Source: JABMQF01 sp964563755
GTDB taxonomy: Archaea > Nanobdellota > Nanobdellia > Woesearchaeales > UBA11576
DNA length: 64,000 nt
Direction: 5' to 3'
NCBI GenBank assembly: GCA_964563755.1
Contig: CAZLYC010000002.1
Location: 222,122 to 286,121, forward strand
The position numbers were made by a program, and so were the translations under genes. The notes beneath the pieces were generated by a model. It did no database searches. It saw only the letters and a program-made list of their open reading frames with translations, and was not told the origin of the DNA. The first letter of the stretch is position 1, and every line of letters starts with the position of its first letter. Of this stretch, positions 1 through 8,272 are shown one piece after another.

Positions 1-17
1 GCATTAGAATTAAAGGA

Positions 18-1361
18 TTATCCCTGTTTTATCGCCGACGGGCTTGAGCCGCCGTGCCAAGTGAATCTTGGCCTTACGCGAAGCATCATTATCTTCTCAT
101 TAAGATCATCAAACACGACAGCGGTGCCTCTTACTGGAGGGAGATTGTTCATGGCTCTTTCTATGCCGTGCTCCATGTAGCTTTGCGCAAGGAGTCCTAG
201 TGCCTGAACATCCATCCTCGCGGTTATCCTGTGTGAAAGGACCACATCTGCTTGTGTCATTACGTCAGTATGGATTTTTCCAGGCTGCTGCGTCGCGACA
301 ATCAGGCATATTCCGGGCTGTCTTCCTTCTCGCATTATAATCTTAAGAGGATCTGTCGCTGCGCTGACATCTTTCTCATCTTTTGGAAGGAATTCGTGAG
401 CTTCGTCTATCACTAACCATACGAGCGGCATCTCCTGTTTCTGGGCGTCTGCCGCAGTTTTCTCCTCGAAATATTCTTCCAGGTATTTTATTTCGGATAG
501 TTCTTCTTCTTTCCTAAAAGACATTCTTGTGGTGAATAAGTGTTGTGATACTATCCCTACGACAAGGGCTTTTACGTCCCACCCTCCGGGCATTGTTGCA
601 TAGCAGCTGACGTCAAGCACTGTTATCTGTCCGCCTTTTGCAAGGTCTTCAATCGGTGTCCCATGGTCTGAGAATACTCCCCATGATTGTGATGTTATGA
701 ACATGTTCTTGACAGCAGATTTTGTGAGAGCACTTACCTCCTTGTCTTTTTCTATGTACTCCAATATATCTTTCATGAAGAACTTGCCTTTCTGTTCTCT
801 TAGTTCGTCGATGATTTTCTGTATGTACAGTCCGTTCTCTGAGTATTTGTCCTGCTTAAATGCCTTGCACCAGTCGTCTCCTAGGACCTTGCAGGGTTCA
901 AGAGAGAACGGCTTGTCTGTCCTTATGCCTTTCTTCTTGTATTCATAGTAATATTTTTCAGGCGTGAAGATGACGAGATCTACAGGATGCGGCTTTATGC
1001 CGTATGGATCGAGCAGCTCTTTCTCTTTCTGGTTAGCATGGCCCATTGTCCAGTAAATTCCCATTGTATCAAGAAGTATTATGCTTAGGTTCTGCCTGAC
1101 TTCAGGTTCAAGAAGAGATAGTCCTTCTGCTATGACTCCCATTGTGTAGGATTTTCCGCCGCCTCTTTTTCCGCAGATGAGGACGACGTGCGCTCCTGCC
1201 ACATCCATGTATACTGTCTTGTCGAGGAATAGTCTGTCTAGTTTCTCTACATATTGCTTTCCTAGGATTATGGCTCCCTTTGTGCCGAACTTCTTCGTGT
1301 CACTTGGGCTTCTGCCTATTACTATAGGCAGTTCATCCTCTTTTTTCTGTTCTTCAGGCAT
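18..1361 (-). CDS. HerA/FtsK-superfamily ATPase (DUF87-like)
   Basis: Predicted P-loop ATPase of the HerA/FtsK superfamily, probably a hexameric DNA- or protein-translocating motor. Seen: Walker A GKRGGGKS near residue 65, Walker B with catalytic acid (LVIDEAHEF) near residue 320, then a region resembling the sensor/arginine-finger part of HerA-like proteins (REGRQPGICLIVATQQP). There is no signal peptide or membrane segment. It has no clear N-terminal HAS barrel, so it is not the canonical HerA, which lies at 16.4-17.9 kb. An in-frame ATG exists at 1379, but the TATA-like TTTAAATA at 1393-1400 predicts transcription from about 1370, so the ATG at 1361 is preferred. Family assignment is firm, the exact role unknown. 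Confidence 0.85.
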   Translation of the reverse strand: MPEEQKKEDELPIVIGRSPSDTKKFGTKGAIILGKQYVEKLDRLFLDKTVYMDVAGAHVVLICGKRGGGKSYTMGVIAEGLSLLEPEVRQNLSIILLDTMGIYWTMGHANQKEKELLDPYGIKPHPVDLVIFTPEKYYYEYKKKGIRTDKPFSLEPCKVLGDDWCKAFKQDKYSENGLYIQKIIDELREQKGKFFMKDILEYIEKDKEVSALTKSAVKNMFITSQSWGVFSDHGTPIEDLAKGGQITVLDVSCYATMPGGWDVKALVVGIVSQHLFTTRMSFRKEEELSEIKYLEEYFEEKTAADAQKQEMPLVWLVIDEAHEFLPKDEKDVSAATDPLKIIMREGRQPGICLIVATQQPGKIHTDVMTQADVVLSHRITARMDVQALGLLAQSYMEHGIERAMNNLPPVRGTAVVFDDLNEKIMMLRVRPRFTWHGGSSPSAIKQG

Positions 1362-1521
1362 ACTAAAACCAATCGTCATATGGGGGGCTTATTATTTAAA
1401 TGTTTTCTACGTTTTTGACAAGATGCATTATCCGATATTTTCATGTTTCTAAGAAGTAAAACTAACGAAACCTTTAAAAACATCGTTAGCTATTGGTGGA
1501 ATGATTGGTTAGGAGATTATT

Positions 1522-2118
1522 ATGCCAGAAGATATCCCCACTGAAGCTGTCTTGGGAATGAGACAACAAGGTCTCACAAACAACCAGGTCATAACATCAC
1601 TTCAGAGACAAGGGTACAATACCAATCAGATACTTGATGCGATGAATCAGGCCGAGATGCGTCTCCAGACGCGAAGGCCATTTGATGCTGCAGGTGGTAA
1701 AATGCCAGACATGAATGTTCCTGATATGCCTCCGGGTATGGCTCCTCAGGGAGCTGAAGGCCTTCCTCCTCTTGAGGGTGGTGTTGATAGCGCCAGGATT
1801 GAGGAGATTGCCGAAGCGATAATTGAAGAGAAATGGACTGATCTTCTTGAGAATATCAACAGGATTATAGAATGGAAAGACAAGACCGAGATGCGAGTCA
1901 CCCAGATGGAGACAATGGTCAAGATGATGAAGGATGACTTCGATAAGATGCACACGTCCATACTTGAGCGCGTAGGCGACTATGACAAGCACATCGGAGA
2001 AGTCGGCACTGAAGTCAAGGCTCTTGAGAAAGTCTTCCAGAAGGTCCTGCCAGGGTTCATAGAGAACATCTCAGAACTGTCAAGGATAACTGACGACCTT
2101 AAGACAAGGACAAAATAA
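1522..2118 (+). CDS. Conserved archaeal protein, UBA-like N-terminus plus coiled coil
   Basis: Function not recognised. Residues about 10-45 form a short three-helix, UBA-like pattern (GLTNNQVITSLQRQGYN). The same pattern recurs at the C-terminus of the membrane protein at 23374-24378. A Pro/Gly/Met-rich linker (about 50-90) follows, then a long heptad-rich coiled coil (about 95-198). It is soluble. The ATG follows a GGAG Shine-Dalgarno sequence (1512-1515) and a TATA-like element at 1472-1479. A tiny ATG-Ile-Gly-stop reading frame (1501-1512) sits at the predicted transcription start and ends at the SD. It is divergent from the ATPase gene to its left. It could be a scaffold or adaptor; that is inference. 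Confidence 0.8.
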   Translation: MPEDIPTEAVLGMRQQGLTNNQVITSLQRQGYNTNQILDAMNQAEMRLQTRRPFDAAGGKMPDMNVPDMPPGMAPQGAEGLPPLEGGVDSARIEEIAEAIIEEKWTDLLENINRIIEWKDKTEMRVTQMETMVKMMKDDFDKMHTSILERVGDYDKHIGEVGTEVKALEKVFQKVLPGFIENISELSRITDDLKTRTK

Positions 2119-2133
2119 GAATTCTTTTTTATT

Positions 2134-2703
2134 CTATGTTTTAGTGTCTGCTAGAAGCTTTATAGTCAGCGCACCGACCATCAATATGAATACCATTCCT
2201 ATCGTCTTTGGATGGAATATCACTCTTCCAACGTTTGTGTTGAAGTTTCCTGTGTCTGTAGAAGTGTCTTCTGAAGTTGATACATTGACCTGTCCAGGCT
2301 CGGCAGAATAAGGCAGCAATGCCTTTCCGTATACTGCTGAGAGTGACCCTACGAATATTATGATGGCTATGACCAGCATGAACCAGTGTATCGTTCCCCA
2401 GCTTCCTGCTACCTTTGCTATCGAATCCCATTTTGTGCCCATCGTCATGAGCAGCAGTAGGAAAAGAAGCACAAGTATGAACAGTACGACAAACCAAGGC
2501 GCCATTATGTTTATGACTTGTATAAGACCAGGAACGAAAAGCAACATTATCGCGACGCTTAATGCAATAAGCGAATTAAGTCCCTTGTTCTCACCGAGAA
2601 TCTTTGATTTTTCAAGAAGTGCAAATACGACTACGAAAACGAAGAGTATTGGAAATATGGGCGCGAAATGCTGTGCAAGTCCTATGTCCAAAAATGTAGC
2701 CAT
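2134..2703 (-). CDS. Small polytopic membrane protein, paralog 3 of 3
   Basis: Membrane protein of unknown function with about four to five hydrophobic segments. The N-terminal signature PILFVFVVVFALLEKSKILG is shared in position and sequence with the two upstream genes (2773-3399 and 3459-4007), so this is a tandem paralog family. A hydrophilic, Thr/Ser-rich loop (about residues 130-155) precedes the last membrane segment and may be extracellular. It is the last gene of a three-gene minus-strand operon that starts at the promoter near 4035. A GAGGT SD precedes the ATG. It converges on the 1522-2118 gene with a 15-nt gap. Confidence 0.8.
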   Translation of the reverse strand: MATFLDIGLAQHFAPIFPILFVFVVVFALLEKSKILGENKGLNSLIALSVAIMLLFVPGLIQVINIMAPWFVVLFILVLLFLLLLMTMGTKWDSIAKVAGSWGTIHWFMLVIAIIIFVGSLSAVYGKALLPYSAEPGQVNVSTSEDTSTDTGNFNTNVGRVIFHPKTIGMVFILMVGALTIKLLADTKT

Positions 2704-2772
2704 ATTTTACCTCTTTTGGTCCTGTTATGAAATTGAAATCAAATAAAGATTAATTAAAAAATATTGAAAGTA

Positions 2773-3399
2773 TTACACTCTAGGTTTGAACTGGTCCTTG
2801 AACGCTCCGCCAAGCTTCTCAAAGAATCCCGGTTCCTTTGGCCTGTCTTCCTTTGTGATGAACCATATCACGAGTGCGAATATAGCAATCACGAGAAGCA
2901 TAGCCTGCGTATCTGGATTGTCGAGCCAGTAAAGCCAGCTTGGGAGGTACTCAAACCATCCTGCTGCCCTTCCGAATATGTATGTTACGATGATGAATGC
3001 GAATATCGCTATCCATCCTGACAATGATGAGCCCCATTCTGCCTTGCCGCCAAACAGTCCTACTATGAGAAGGACCATGAGTATTGCGACGAGCACTATC
3101 GAGACCTGCGGAAGTGCTGCGTTGATTATGTTTACAACATCAGCATTTGCAGGATAATAGCCAAGGACGTGAGGTATCACGACAGCAAGAGACATGACCA
3201 ACGCGATTACGACGTTGTATGATTTGGTCTTTGCATCGGATTCCGCGCCTAAGGGCTTTACCTTCTGCATTATCGCAAACACTACAGTGAATACGAGTAT
3301 GAAAGGCAGGATTACGTCAGAGAGTCCTAGTGACTCTAGAGAATAGAGAGCGTTCCTGAAAGCTCCTCCTCCGCTTCCGCCATATACTGGATATGCCAT
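2773..3399 (-). CDS. Small polytopic membrane protein, paralog 2 of 3
   Basis: Membrane protein with about five predicted transmembrane segments. Near residue 30 it carries the family signature VILPFILVFTVVFAIMQK, followed by a short polar loop and a second hydrophobic hairpin. The C-terminal tail is polar and basic. A strong Shine-Dalgarno GGAGGT lies 8 nt before the ATG, rarer here than leaderless starts and consistent with translation as an internal operon gene. It is the middle gene of the three-paralog operon. No function is recognised. The three products might form a hetero-oligomeric membrane complex (inference). Confidence 0.82.
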   Translation of the reverse strand: MAYPVYGGSGGGAFRNALYSLESLGLSDVILPFILVFTVVFAIMQKVKPLGAESDAKTKSYNVVIALVMSLAVVIPHVLGYYPANADVVNIINAALPQVSIVLVAILMVLLIVGLFGGKAEWGSSLSGWIAIFAFIIVTYIFGRAAGWFEYLPSWLYWLDNPDTQAMLLVIAIFALVIWFITKEDRPKEPGFFEKLGGAFKDQFKPRV

Positions 3400-3458
3400 T
3401 TTGTTTGACCTCCTTTTTGAGTGTTAGTTATGTTATGGATGTGCTCTTTGCACGCTGA

Positions 3459-4007
3459 TTATGATTTTGATTCTGACTTCTTGGGTTCTTTTGTGAGGAA
3501 GTAGATGAATGCTACGATTCCTGCTATCAAGAGCAATGACGCCATGACTGTGCTGTCATAATGCGTGTATATGTATCCCCATGTTGGCTCGAGCCAGTCT
3601 AGCGCGTTCATGAATATCAGTACTAGGCCTATGAACATTATGACCATGAATAGCTTTGCCCATCCTCCTTCAAGGAAGACTCCTTCTTTTGTCTCTTTCA
3701 TGAAGCTTCCGATTAGTATAAGGAAACAGACGCTCATCATGAGAAGAAGGACCATGTTAGCCATTGTCTCGTTTATTATAGCGACAAGTCTTGATGATGC
3801 GACAACCAGGAACGCTGTGACAAACGCAGTCATTGAGTTGAGATTCTTCTTTGTGAACTCTCCTTCTTTTGTCTTCTCTACACCAAACACGCGTGTCTTC
3901 TCTAGTATAGCAAAAACGACTGTAAAAACAAGAAGGAACGGGAGGACTATGTCATATACTCCTAGACGTACGAAAAATTCTATTACACCTCTAAATACAC
4001 TAGCCAT
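3459..4007 (-). CDS. Small polytopic membrane protein, paralog 1 of 3
   Basis: First gene of the paralogous membrane-protein operon. It has the signature DIVLPFLLVFTVVFAILEK at about residues 18-36, a polar loop containing Glu/Lys, then three further hydrophobic segments and a short charged C-terminus. A TATA-like element (TTTATATA, about 4032-4041, minus strand) is about 26-30 nt upstream of the ATG, so the mRNA is probably leaderless or nearly so. The function is unknown. The shared signature with the next two genes supports origin by tandem duplication. Confidence 0.82.
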   Translation of the reverse strand: MASVFRGVIEFFVRLGVYDIVLPFLLVFTVVFAILEKTRVFGVEKTKEGEFTKKNLNSMTAFVTAFLVVASSRLVAIINETMANMVLLLMMSVCFLILIGSFMKETKEGVFLEGGWAKLFMVIMFIGLVLIFMNALDWLEPTWGYIYTHYDSTVMASLLLIAGIVAFIYFLTKEPKKSESKS

Positions 4008-4135
4008 TATGGGCTTCCATTGTGAAATATACTATATAAATCTTTCGTTGGGTCGGACTCGTTAAATTGCCGATTTAGCGTCTAAAACGGAAGATTTATA
4101 ATAAATTGGTCCTAATCGAAAAAACGGTGTCACTT

Positions 4136-4717
4136 ATGCTTGATAAGACTGATTTGGAGAAGATTAAGCAGGATATTGATTCGCTGGAGAGCCAGCGTGA
4201 CAGCGTTATAAAGCTGTCAAGGGAGATAATCAAGCTTTCTAAGAAGACCATATACAGCATGCACAGGAATGATTTGAAATCTGCAGGCAAGTCTGCAGAA
4301 GAGATGTCTGCTAAGATGAAAGAGATGTCCGCTGCTTCAAAGAGCCCGAAACTTCTTTCCTCTGGTTCTTACAAGGTCGCAGTCCAAGAATATGTTGAGG
4401 CATTGTGCTTCTATGATCTTATGAATGATGGGAAGATAACATCAAACTCCAAACTCAAGCTCGACCCCGAGTATTACCTGATGGGTCTCATCGACCTGAC
4501 CGGAGAGCTTGTTAGGAAGGCAATAAATTCTTCGATAAATGGAGAGTATGAGACATCTGTAAAGCTCAAGAATCTTGTCTCTGACTTGTACGATGAACTG
4601 ATGCTTTTTGATTTTGCAGGTGGAGAGTTGAGGAAGAAATTTGATTCTGTAAAATATGACCTCAAGAAACTCGACGACCTTGTGCTGAATCTAAAGCTCA
4701 GCAAGAAGATAAAATAA
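4136..4717 (+). CDS. Translin-family RNA/ssDNA-binding protein
   Basis: Archaeal translin homolog, 193 aa from this start. Translins are all-helical proteins that form octameric barrels and bind or cleave single-stranded RNA and DNA. Seen: the N-terminal helix with RDSVIKLSREIIKLSKK, the central YLMGLIDLTGELVRKA, and the C-terminal DFAGGELRKKFDSVKYDLKK block typical of the family. Full length. A TTG at 4106 would add ten residues, but a TATA-like element at 4093-4100 would place the transcription start near 4120. The ATG at 4136 is preceded by GGTGT, so it is chosen. Single-gene unit, divergent from the membrane-protein operon. Confidence 0.9.
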   Translation: MLDKTDLEKIKQDIDSLESQRDSVIKLSREIIKLSKKTIYSMHRNDLKSAGKSAEEMSAKMKEMSAASKSPKLLSSGSYKVAVQEYVEALCFYDLMNDGKITSNSKLKLDPEYYLMGLIDLTGELVRKAINSSINGEYETSVKLKNLVSDLYDELMLFDFAGGELRKKFDSVKYDLKKLDDLVLNLKLSKKIK

Positions 4718-4753
4718 GGAAAACCCGGCAACTGAGCATTTCTGAATAAAAAA

Positions 4754-5899
4754 ATGGCAATTGAAGAATTCATAGCTGAGCACAAGAGCGCTTATGTGGA
4801 TATTCTGCTTGATTTGATACGCGCCAAGACAGTGAATCCTCCTGGTGATGAATACCTGGCGGCTAAGATGATACAAAAACATCTTGATAAGATTGGAGTG
4901 ATATATACTCTGTATGAGAAAGTTAAGAACCGTTCAAATCTAATCGCAAAAGTCGGCAATGAACTGGGAAAGAAAATCCTCATAGCGACTCATCTTGATG
5001 TCGTGCCTGCTGGTCAAGGCTGGGAAACTGACCCGTTCGAACCAGTTGTGAAAGACGGAAAAGTTTTCGGGCGCGGGGCTTGTGACAACAAAGGCCAGGT
5101 CACGTCTGCATTGCTTGTGCTGGATTATCTAAAAAGCATAGAGAAGGAATTGAAGCACCAGTTCATCTTTCTTTTTGCCGCAGATGAAGAGGCAGGTTCT
5201 GCTTTCGGTGTTAAGTATCTTCTCAATGAAGGCATCATATCCCCTGATTATGCACTCGTGATTGATGTCGGAGGCGCTATGCAGAAGCTGACCATCGCAG
5301 AGAAAGGCGTGCTTAATCTCAAGATAACCGCAAAGGGAAAGCAGGCTCATGGTTCTACTCCCCATAAAGGCATAAGCGCAATCGCAAACATGTCAAAACT
5401 CATAGCGAAGCTTGACCATTACATAATGAAACACAAGATACACAAGTACTTGTCAAGGCCAACGATGAATTTCGGCATGATAAGCGGCGGAGCGGCGCCG
5501 AACATAGTCCCTGCAATCTGCGAGGTTATAGTGAACATACGTTACCTGCCTTCGCAGACTCCTGAAGGGATAATAGAAGAGCTGAAGAAGATTTCAGAGA
5601 TGTTCGGTGAGTTCGAGTTCGAAGTCATGATGAAGCTTCCTCCTTCAGAGGTTGATGAAAAGCATTTGCTTGTGCAGAAGATTAAGAAGGTCACAGAAGA
5701 ACGTGGTCTTAAGACAAAGCTCCATGGTCTAAGCGGAGCGACTGATGCAAAATCATTTGTGATTAGCGGGATACCTGCAGTCGGGTTCGATTTCGCTGAT
5801 GATTATCTTGCACATAACGCGAATGAGTATTGCGATATTGATTCTCTTTTCAGGTTTGTCTCTATTCTTTCAAGCATCTGCCTTGAGTTCAATAACTGA
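4754..5899 (+). CDS. M20-family metallopeptidase (ArgE/DapE/ACY1/CPG2)
   Basis: Zinc-dependent M20 amidohydrolase/peptidase, 381 aa, full length. Visible metal and catalytic motifs: ATHLDVVPAG (first His-x-Asp, near residue 80), GRGACDNKGQ (bridging Asp, near 112), the DEEAGS catalytic Glu pair (near 145), the dimerisation/lid domain from about 175 to 290, and the last metal His in AHNANEY near the C-terminus. Likely substrates are N-acyl amino acids, small peptides or succinyl-diaminopimelate; the exact one cannot be read from sequence. No other lysine or arginine biosynthesis genes are nearby, which favours a scavenging peptidase. It is 36 nt after translin and probably co-transcribed. Confidence 0.9.
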   Translation: MAIEEFIAEHKSAYVDILLDLIRAKTVNPPGDEYLAAKMIQKHLDKIGVIYTLYEKVKNRSNLIAKVGNELGKKILIATHLDVVPAGQGWETDPFEPVVKDGKVFGRGACDNKGQVTSALLVLDYLKSIEKELKHQFIFLFAADEEAGSAFGVKYLLNEGIISPDYALVIDVGGAMQKLTIAEKGVLNLKITAKGKQAHGSTPHKGISAIANMSKLIAKLDHYIMKHKIHKYLSRPTMNFGMISGGAAPNIVPAICEVIVNIRYLPSQTPEGIIEELKKISEMFGEFEFEVMMKLPPSEVDEKHLLVQKIKKVTEERGLKTKLHGLSGATDAKSFVISGIPAVGFDFADDYLAHNANEYCDIDSLFRFVSILSSICLEFNN

Positions 5900-5979
5900 C
5901 CTTATTTTCTGTCTTTAAATACGATATATACCGCAAGATTAATATTCTCAGCCAGCCTAATCATTGTGGGGTGCTTAAT

Positions 5980-6627
5980 ATGCTGGTGGGCAATGTTGAT
6001 ATTAAGTGGCTTGGACATTCTGGTTTTAGGATAACTGATGCTCTTGACAACAGGGTCATCTACATAGACCCGTTCAAGATTGATTCTGCAGTTAATGCTG
6101 ATATCATATTGATAACGCATTCTCATTATGACCATTGTTCTATCGCTGACCTTCAGAAGATATCAAAACCAAAGACAGTGATACTTGCGCCTCCTGATTG
6201 CCAGAGCAAGCTTCAGGGAAAGGTCGAGTGCCGTGACTGCGTAATCATGATTCCAGGTAAGTCTGTTGTTATGGGTAACATCAATGTAGAGGCTGTGCCT
6301 GCTTACAATAAGGACAAGTCATTCCATCCAAAGACCAATGAGTGGCTTGGTTACATCATCGATATGAATTCGAAGAGGGTGTATCACTCAGGAGACTCTG
6401 ATTCTATACCTGAGATGTCAAAGCTGCATAAGATAGATGTTGCGCTTATGGCTGTCTCTGGGACATACGTGATGACTGCTGAAGAGGCTGCAAAAGCGGT
6501 TGAGTCTTTCGAACCGAAGCTAGCGATACCTATGCATTATGGCGCGATTGTCGGTGACAGTTCTGACGCTGAGAATTTCAAGAAGCTCTCGAAGATTCCT
6601 GTGCAGATACTTGAGAAAGAGAACTAA
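5980..6627 (+). CDS. Metallo-beta-lactamase-fold hydrolase (UlaG/UPF0173-like)
   Basis: MBL-fold metal-dependent hydrolase. Seen: the N-terminal beta strands with WLGHSGFRI, the metal-binding THSHYDHCS (HxHxDH, near residue 50), a middle AYNKDKSFHPK segment typical of the UlaG-like branch, YHSGDSD (metal Asp) and the final MHYGA His. This subgroup has varied or unknown substrates. The GTG at 5971 is in frame, but GTGGGGTG just before the ATG at 5980 acts well as a Shine-Dalgarno, so the ATG is preferred. Cytosolic, same strand as the M20 peptidase, separated by about 80 nt. Confidence 0.88.
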   Translation: MLVGNVDIKWLGHSGFRITDALDNRVIYIDPFKIDSAVNADIILITHSHYDHCSIADLQKISKPKTVILAPPDCQSKLQGKVECRDCVIMIPGKSVVMGNINVEAVPAYNKDKSFHPKTNEWLGYIIDMNSKRVYHSGDSDSIPEMSKLHKIDVALMAVSGTYVMTAEEAAKAVESFEPKLAIPMHYGAIVGDSSDAENFKKLSKIPVQILEKEN

Positions 6628-6638
6628 GGAAACAATCT

Positions 6639-7382
6639 TTAATTTTTTATTGAATTCCATAATGCATAGAAATATTCTTTGTATTTGTTGACCATTCTTA
6701 AGGAAACTATTTCAAAACCTATAGGAGATTCTCCAAATATAGTTATCAATACTCTTGTTTTTCCTATTATTATTGCTGTAGGAATGTTAAGAGCGTGGAA
6801 CTTAAAATCGTACATCCTTATTTTCTTAAAATTAGCTGTGTGCTGCTTAAGACCGGTATCTAATATTCCTTTAGCTCGAATGCCTCTTTCACATCTGATA
6901 TTATGGACTCGGTCAAATAGATTTTTGGTCTTTTCTGTGTACTCATCGCTAGAGACGCTGAAGAAAATGTATTCGTCGCTTTTGGTAAGTTCAAAAAGTA
7001 TGTTGTCTAAAGCGACCCTTAGTCCAGGGTAGCCCTTGTATATCTGTGCTGACTCTTCATCATATTTTCCTAGTTCAAGCGATATTTTTTTGATTAGTCC
7101 TTCTGAATCAGCCCTTATCTTATCTAATTCTTTTTGCTGTTTTTCTACATAGTCAAGTATGTTCCTTGGGTTTGTAGGACTGAACTTCTTGACATTATTC
7201 TCTATTATGAAACTCACCAGACCTTTCTGGATGAGTTTATCGAGTATTACATAAACTTTTGAAGAAGAGACAGAAGACTCTTTTATTATCTTACCGACAG
7301 ATGACTGTCTGAGAGACAGAAGGGTCCGATAAACCTTAATCTCTCCTTCTGTCAGGCCTATTTTTCTAAGCAAATCTTCCAT
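6639..7382 (-). CDS. TrmB-family transcriptional regulator
   Basis: Archaeal TrmB-type regulator, 247 aa. The N-terminal winged helix-turn-helix (about residues 1-70, GLTEGEIKVYRTLLSLRQSS) carries the family's recognition helix. A coiled segment (about 75-105) and the C-terminal effector/PLD-like domain (about 110-247) follow. Most TrmB proteins respond to sugars, but the ligand here is unknown. A TATA-like TTTTATAAA lies near 7408-7416. Between this gene and the divergent methyltransferase is a perfect 12-bp palindrome (7428-7439) that may be its operator. It converges with the MBL gene, 11 nt apart. Confidence 0.88.
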   Translation of the reverse strand: MEDLLRKIGLTEGEIKVYRTLLSLRQSSVGKIIKESSVSSSKVYVILDKLIQKGLVSFIIENNVKKFSPTNPRNILDYVEKQQKELDKIRADSEGLIKKISLELGKYDEESAQIYKGYPGLRVALDNILFELTKSDEYIFFSVSSDEYTEKTKNLFDRVHNIRCERGIRAKGILDTGLKQHTANFKKIRMYDFKFHALNIPTAIIIGKTRVLITIFGESPIGFEIVSLRMVNKYKEYFYALWNSIKN

Positions 7383-7427
7383 GATAGATGCTAAGCATAC
7401 TCAGTTTATAAAATTTTCTTATAACTA

Positions 7428-7439
7428 CCCCTCGAGGGG
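7428..7439. promoter_or_regulatory. 12-bp GC-rich palindrome between divergent genes
   Basis: CCCCTCGAGGGG is a perfect palindrome in an otherwise AT-rich divergent intergenic region between the TrmB-type regulator and the methyltransferase gene. It lies just upstream of the regulator's TATA-like box. Position and symmetry suggest an operator for autoregulation or divergent control (inference). Confidence 0.4.
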
Positions 7440-7506
7440 GAGATAATATTCTAATAGAAGATGTTGCCGCAACTATTAACGGTGTTTTCTGACAGGGAGA
7501 TGTAAA

Positions 7507-8271
7507 ATGGAAAAGGACATTAAAGAATGCGATTATGACTCTCAAGCAGTCCTTTGGGATAGGGACAAACCATTGAATCTTGGAGACTATATCGGCCGAC
7601 CAGACTTAGTTAAAGAAGTCATAAACGTAGGTAGAGGCAAAGACGTGCTTGATGCTGGTTGCGGTGAAGGTTATCTTGCTAGGCAGATTGCATACTATGT
7701 GAAATCAATTACTGCATTTGACCGTTCAGAAGGAATGATAACCTGTGCTAAGAATAAAGAAGAAAAGATTCATCAGGGAATAAAGTATATTCAAGGAGAT
7801 ATACGAAGCATTCCTTTGGTTGATAGCAGTTCGATAGATGTATATTACAGCAGCATGGCTTTTCACTATCTTAGACCTGAAGAGTTATCAAGAGGGTACT
7901 CGGAGATAGAACGAGTATTAAGAAAAGACGGACAATTTATTTTACTGTTTTCGCACCCGGATACGCCAAAGAATTTGCAAGATTTCAAAAGGTCTGCTTG
8001 TCTTAAAGAGCATAAACCCTTTGAAGGTATCGAAAGCAGAGGAGAGTACTATCCGATTGTATTATCAACTCCTGAAGGTATAAAGCTTGACGTAGGCTTG
8101 TTTCATTCGACACTAGAAGATCACATCTCAGCAATAAGTCAAACAAATCTTGATATGCAATGGATTAGGAGCATTGTTTGTACTGAAGAGTTCGTCAGGA
8201 GTCATCCTTTTTACAAAGATAGGGAAAAAGAAAATTTATACATTATGCTTTCAGGGAGAAAAAATAAGTAA
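7507..8271 (+). CDS. Class I SAM-dependent methyltransferase
   Basis: Methyltransferase of the class I Rossmann family, 254 aa. Motif I is DVLDAGCGEGYLAR (near residue 47), motif II is ITAFDRSEGMI, and the motif IV region is IDVYYSSMAFHYL. It resembles small-molecule (UbiE/Methyltransf_11) enzymes more than rRNA enzymes, since no NPPY-type motif is present. A clear SD (GGGAGATG) precedes the ATG. It is divergent from the TrmB regulator and may be controlled by it. The substrate is unknown. It ends 1 nt from the convergent tgt gene. Confidence 0.85.
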   Translation: MEKDIKECDYDSQAVLWDRDKPLNLGDYIGRPDLVKEVINVGRGKDVLDAGCGEGYLARQIAYYVKSITAFDRSEGMITCAKNKEEKIHQGIKYIQGDIRSIPLVDSSSIDVYYSSMAFHYLRPEELSRGYSEIERVLRKDGQFILLFSHPDTPKNLQDFKRSACLKEHKPFEGIESRGEYYPIVLSTPEGIKLDVGLFHSTLEDHISAISQTNLDMQWIRSIVCTEEFVRSHPFYKDREKENLYIMLSGRKNK

Positions 8272-8272
8272 A

